Origin: CAZWLD01 sp964634685
Lineage (GTDB): Bacteria > Bacillota_I > Bacilli_A > Acholeplasmatales > JAEDCM01
DNA length: 40,537 nucleotides
Assembly: GCA_964634685.1 (NCBI GenBank)
Contig: CAZWLD010000017.1
Span: 1-40,537 of the forward strand
Reading direction: 5' to 3'
The notes below the pieces were generated by a model. That model was not told the origin of the DNA and did not search any database. It saw only the letters and a program-made list of their open reading frames with translations. Positions 39,238-40,537 of the stretch are shown here, piece by piece. Within the stretch, counting starts at the first letter, position 1. Each line of letters starts with the position of its first letter. The translations under genes were made by a program, and so were the position numbers.

Positions 39238-39266
39238 AGTATATCAAAAATTTTTGCTCTTTGCAA
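39238..39266 (-). promoter_or_regulatory. Sigma-A promoter of rpmG
   Basis: Minus strand TTGCAA (39261-39266), 17-base spacer ending TGA, TATACT (39238-39243). Confidence 0.75.
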
Positions 39267-39324
39267 CAATAATTTTAAAATTGAAAATAAAAATGAAAAT
39301 GAATACATATATTACATAAATAAA

Positions 39325-39353
39325 TGACTTTTAAAGAGTAGATGTGATATAAT
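39325..39353 (+). promoter_or_regulatory. Promoter of ispG
   Basis: TGACTT (39325-39330), 17 bases ending in TGA, TATAAT (39348-39353): weak -35 with a full extended -10, 18 bases before the ATG. Confidence 0.75.
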
Positions 39354-39371
39354 TTTTATTGGTGATATAAA

Positions 39372-40406
39372 ATGTACACAAGAGAAACTACAAAAAGCAT
39401 TTCTGTTGGCAATTTAATAATTGGTGGTAATAATCACATTGCCATTCAAAGTATGACAAACATTAAAACTAGTTATATTTCAGACGTAGTTAGACAAATT
39501 TTAGAATTAGAGAAGGCTGGATGTGAAATCATCCGCTGCTCATGCCTCGATATGGATGATGCCAAAGCCTTTGGTGAAATCAAAAGACAAATTCATATTC
39601 CGATTGTAGCGGATATTCATTTTGATTATAAGCTTGCCCTAGAAGCTATCAATCAGGGTGTTGATAAGATTAGACTAAATCCCGGAAATTTACGAAACAA
39701 GGATGAAATAATCCAAGTTGTGGATGCTTGTAAAAATCATCATATTCCCATTCGAATAGGAGTTAATAGTGGTTCTCTTCCTAAAGGATCGCCTCACACA
39801 GCCGCGGCGTTTGTTGAGGCTGCTAAATACCATGTAAATATTCTTGAGGAGCTAGATTTCCACGATATCGTTATTTCGATGAAGGCATCGGATATTAATC
39901 TTTGTGTCGAGGCCTATAATCTTGCGGCTGATACCTTTCCCTATCCTCTTCATATCGGCATAACTGAAGCCGGAACTGAATATTCTGGTACCATAAAAAG
40001 CTCAATTGGTCTTGGTATTCTTCTTCATCAAAAGATTGGAAATACAATTCGTGTTTCTTTAACTGATGATCCAATTAAGGAGGTATATGCCGCTAAAGAA
40101 ATTCTAAAAAATCTCGGACTATTAGACGGGCCAAAGCTTATCAGCTGTCCGACCTGCGGCAGAACTCAATACAATATGATTCCATTAGCCCAAAAAATTG
40201 AAGAATACTTAAAAACCATCAACAAACCAATTACTGTTGCGGTGATGGGATGTGCCGTTAATGGCCCCGGTGAAGCCAAAAATGCCGATATCGGAATTGC
40301 TGGAGGAAAAGGGGAGGCTCTTCTCTTTAAGCATGGTGAAATCATAAGAAAAATATCCGAAGATAATCTATATGAAGAACTAATTTATGAAATAAATAAT
40401 TTATAA
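39372..40406 (+). CDS. ispG: 4-hydroxy-3-methylbut-2-en-1-yl diphosphate synthase IspG (GcpE)
   Basis: Fe-S enzyme of the MEP isoprenoid pathway that converts MEcPP to HMBPP. N-terminal TIM-barrel (IAIQSMTN, VADIHFDYKLALEAI, KIRLNPGN) and C-terminal [4Fe-4S] domain with ligands in ISCPTCGRTQ and VMGCAVNGPGEA. 344 residues, the short bacterial form without insert. GGTGATATAAA precedes ATG 39372. Single gene with its own promoter and terminator. It shows the organism makes isoprenoids by the MEP route. Confidence 0.97.
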   Translation: MYTRETTKSISVGNLIIGGNNHIAIQSMTNIKTSYISDVVRQILELEKAGCEIIRCSCLDMDDAKAFGEIKRQIHIPIVADIHFDYKLALEAINQGVDKIRLNPGNLRNKDEIIQVVDACKNHHIPIRIGVNSGSLPKGSPHTAAAFVEAAKYHVNILEELDFHDIVISMKASDINLCVEAYNLAADTFPYPLHIGITEAGTEYSGTIKSSIGLGILLHQKIGNTIRVSLTDDPIKEVYAAKEILKNLGLLDGPKLISCPTCGRTQYNMIPLAQKIEEYLKTINKPITVAVMGCAVNGPGEAKNADIGIAGGKGEALLFKHGEIIRKISEDNLYEELIYEINNL

Positions 40407-40432
40407 AAGCTCTGCTCAAAAGGCAGAGCTTT
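40406..40432 (+). terminator. Hairpin terminator after ispG
   Basis: AAAGCTCTGC pairs with GCAGAGCTTT (10 bp, loop of 7), beginning at the stop codon. The T-run is limited to the stem's 3' end. Confidence 0.7.
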
Positions 40433-40501
40433 ATGAATAAAATAAGCATTTTTATTCGAATTTTCTTGTTCAAAAATTTATTATTTTTTTCAAGTTCAAT
40501 T

Positions 40502-40532
40502 TTGACAATTTTCGATTCTTTTAGTGTATAAT
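40502..40532 (+). promoter_or_regulatory. Outward promoter at the right edge
   Basis: TTGACA (40502-40507) and TATAAT (40527-40532), both perfect but 19 bases apart, reading out of the window toward an unseen gene or RNA. Confidence 0.55.
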
Positions 40533-40537
40533 TACAT

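Overview
The window is AT-rich DNA from a low-GC Gram-positive bacterium of the Bacilli/Erysipelotrichia-Mollicutes-relative type. Consensus sigma-A promoters (TTGACA-17-TATAAT, often with an extended TGn -10), strong AGGAGG ribosome sites, many intrinsic terminators and the standard code (TGA is a true stop) all fit. The long minus-strand block from hrcA to trmK keeps the classic Firmicute order: hrcA-grpE-dnaK-dnaJ ... rsmE-mtaB-rpsU ... yqfC-yqfD-phoH ... ybeY-cdd-era-yqzL-recO ... glyS-dnaG-rpoD ... trmK. YqfC, YqfD, a YlbJ-like membrane protein and a signal-less CwlC-like amidase suggest a spore former or a recent descendant of one.

Layout. 1-2200: tRNA-Gly(TCC), an Ntdp-type nucleotide phosphatase, trmL, tRNA-Arg(TCT) and an orphan gene. 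2200-4140: a HipA-like kinase / DUF3037 pair. 4134-7700: lipoprotein + ABC ATPase + two FtsX-like permeases. 7860-11480: an EAL c-di-GMP phosphodiesterase with C-terminal sensory region, a small membrane protein, an HtrA-like lipoprotein protease and a lone receiver domain. 11510-13274 (plus strand): a likely sporulation pair, amidase and YlbJ-like protein. 13255-19112: trmK, an unusual second sigma factor, rpoD, dnaG and glyS. 19216-22364: tetR, recO, yqzL-like, era, cdd and ybeY.

22364-26923 is the most unusual part. It is a three-gene cassette: GNAT acetyltransferase; TIR domain fused to a methyltransferase-like domain; and a membrane protein fused to two Rossmann/TrkA-N-like modules, a RyR-like module and a second GNAT. 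It sits where most Firmicutes carry pgpH, has its own extended -10 promoter, carries three perfect 17-bp tandem repeats in its leader, and its last gene overlaps the start of ybeY. I regard it as the best candidate for an undescribed signalling or defence system.

26944-38317: phoH-yqfD-yqfC, rpsU-mtaB-rsmE, a 2-TM protein, a leucine-rich-repeat lipoprotein, and dnaJ-dnaK-grpE-hrcA under a promoter flanked by two CIRCE operators. 38363-40537: an MBL-fold hydrolase, rpmG, and on the plus strand ispG, with an outward promoter at the right edge.

Family calls come from recognised motifs and gene order; no database search was run. Start codons were chosen by ribosome-site spacing and often lie inside the longest open frame.
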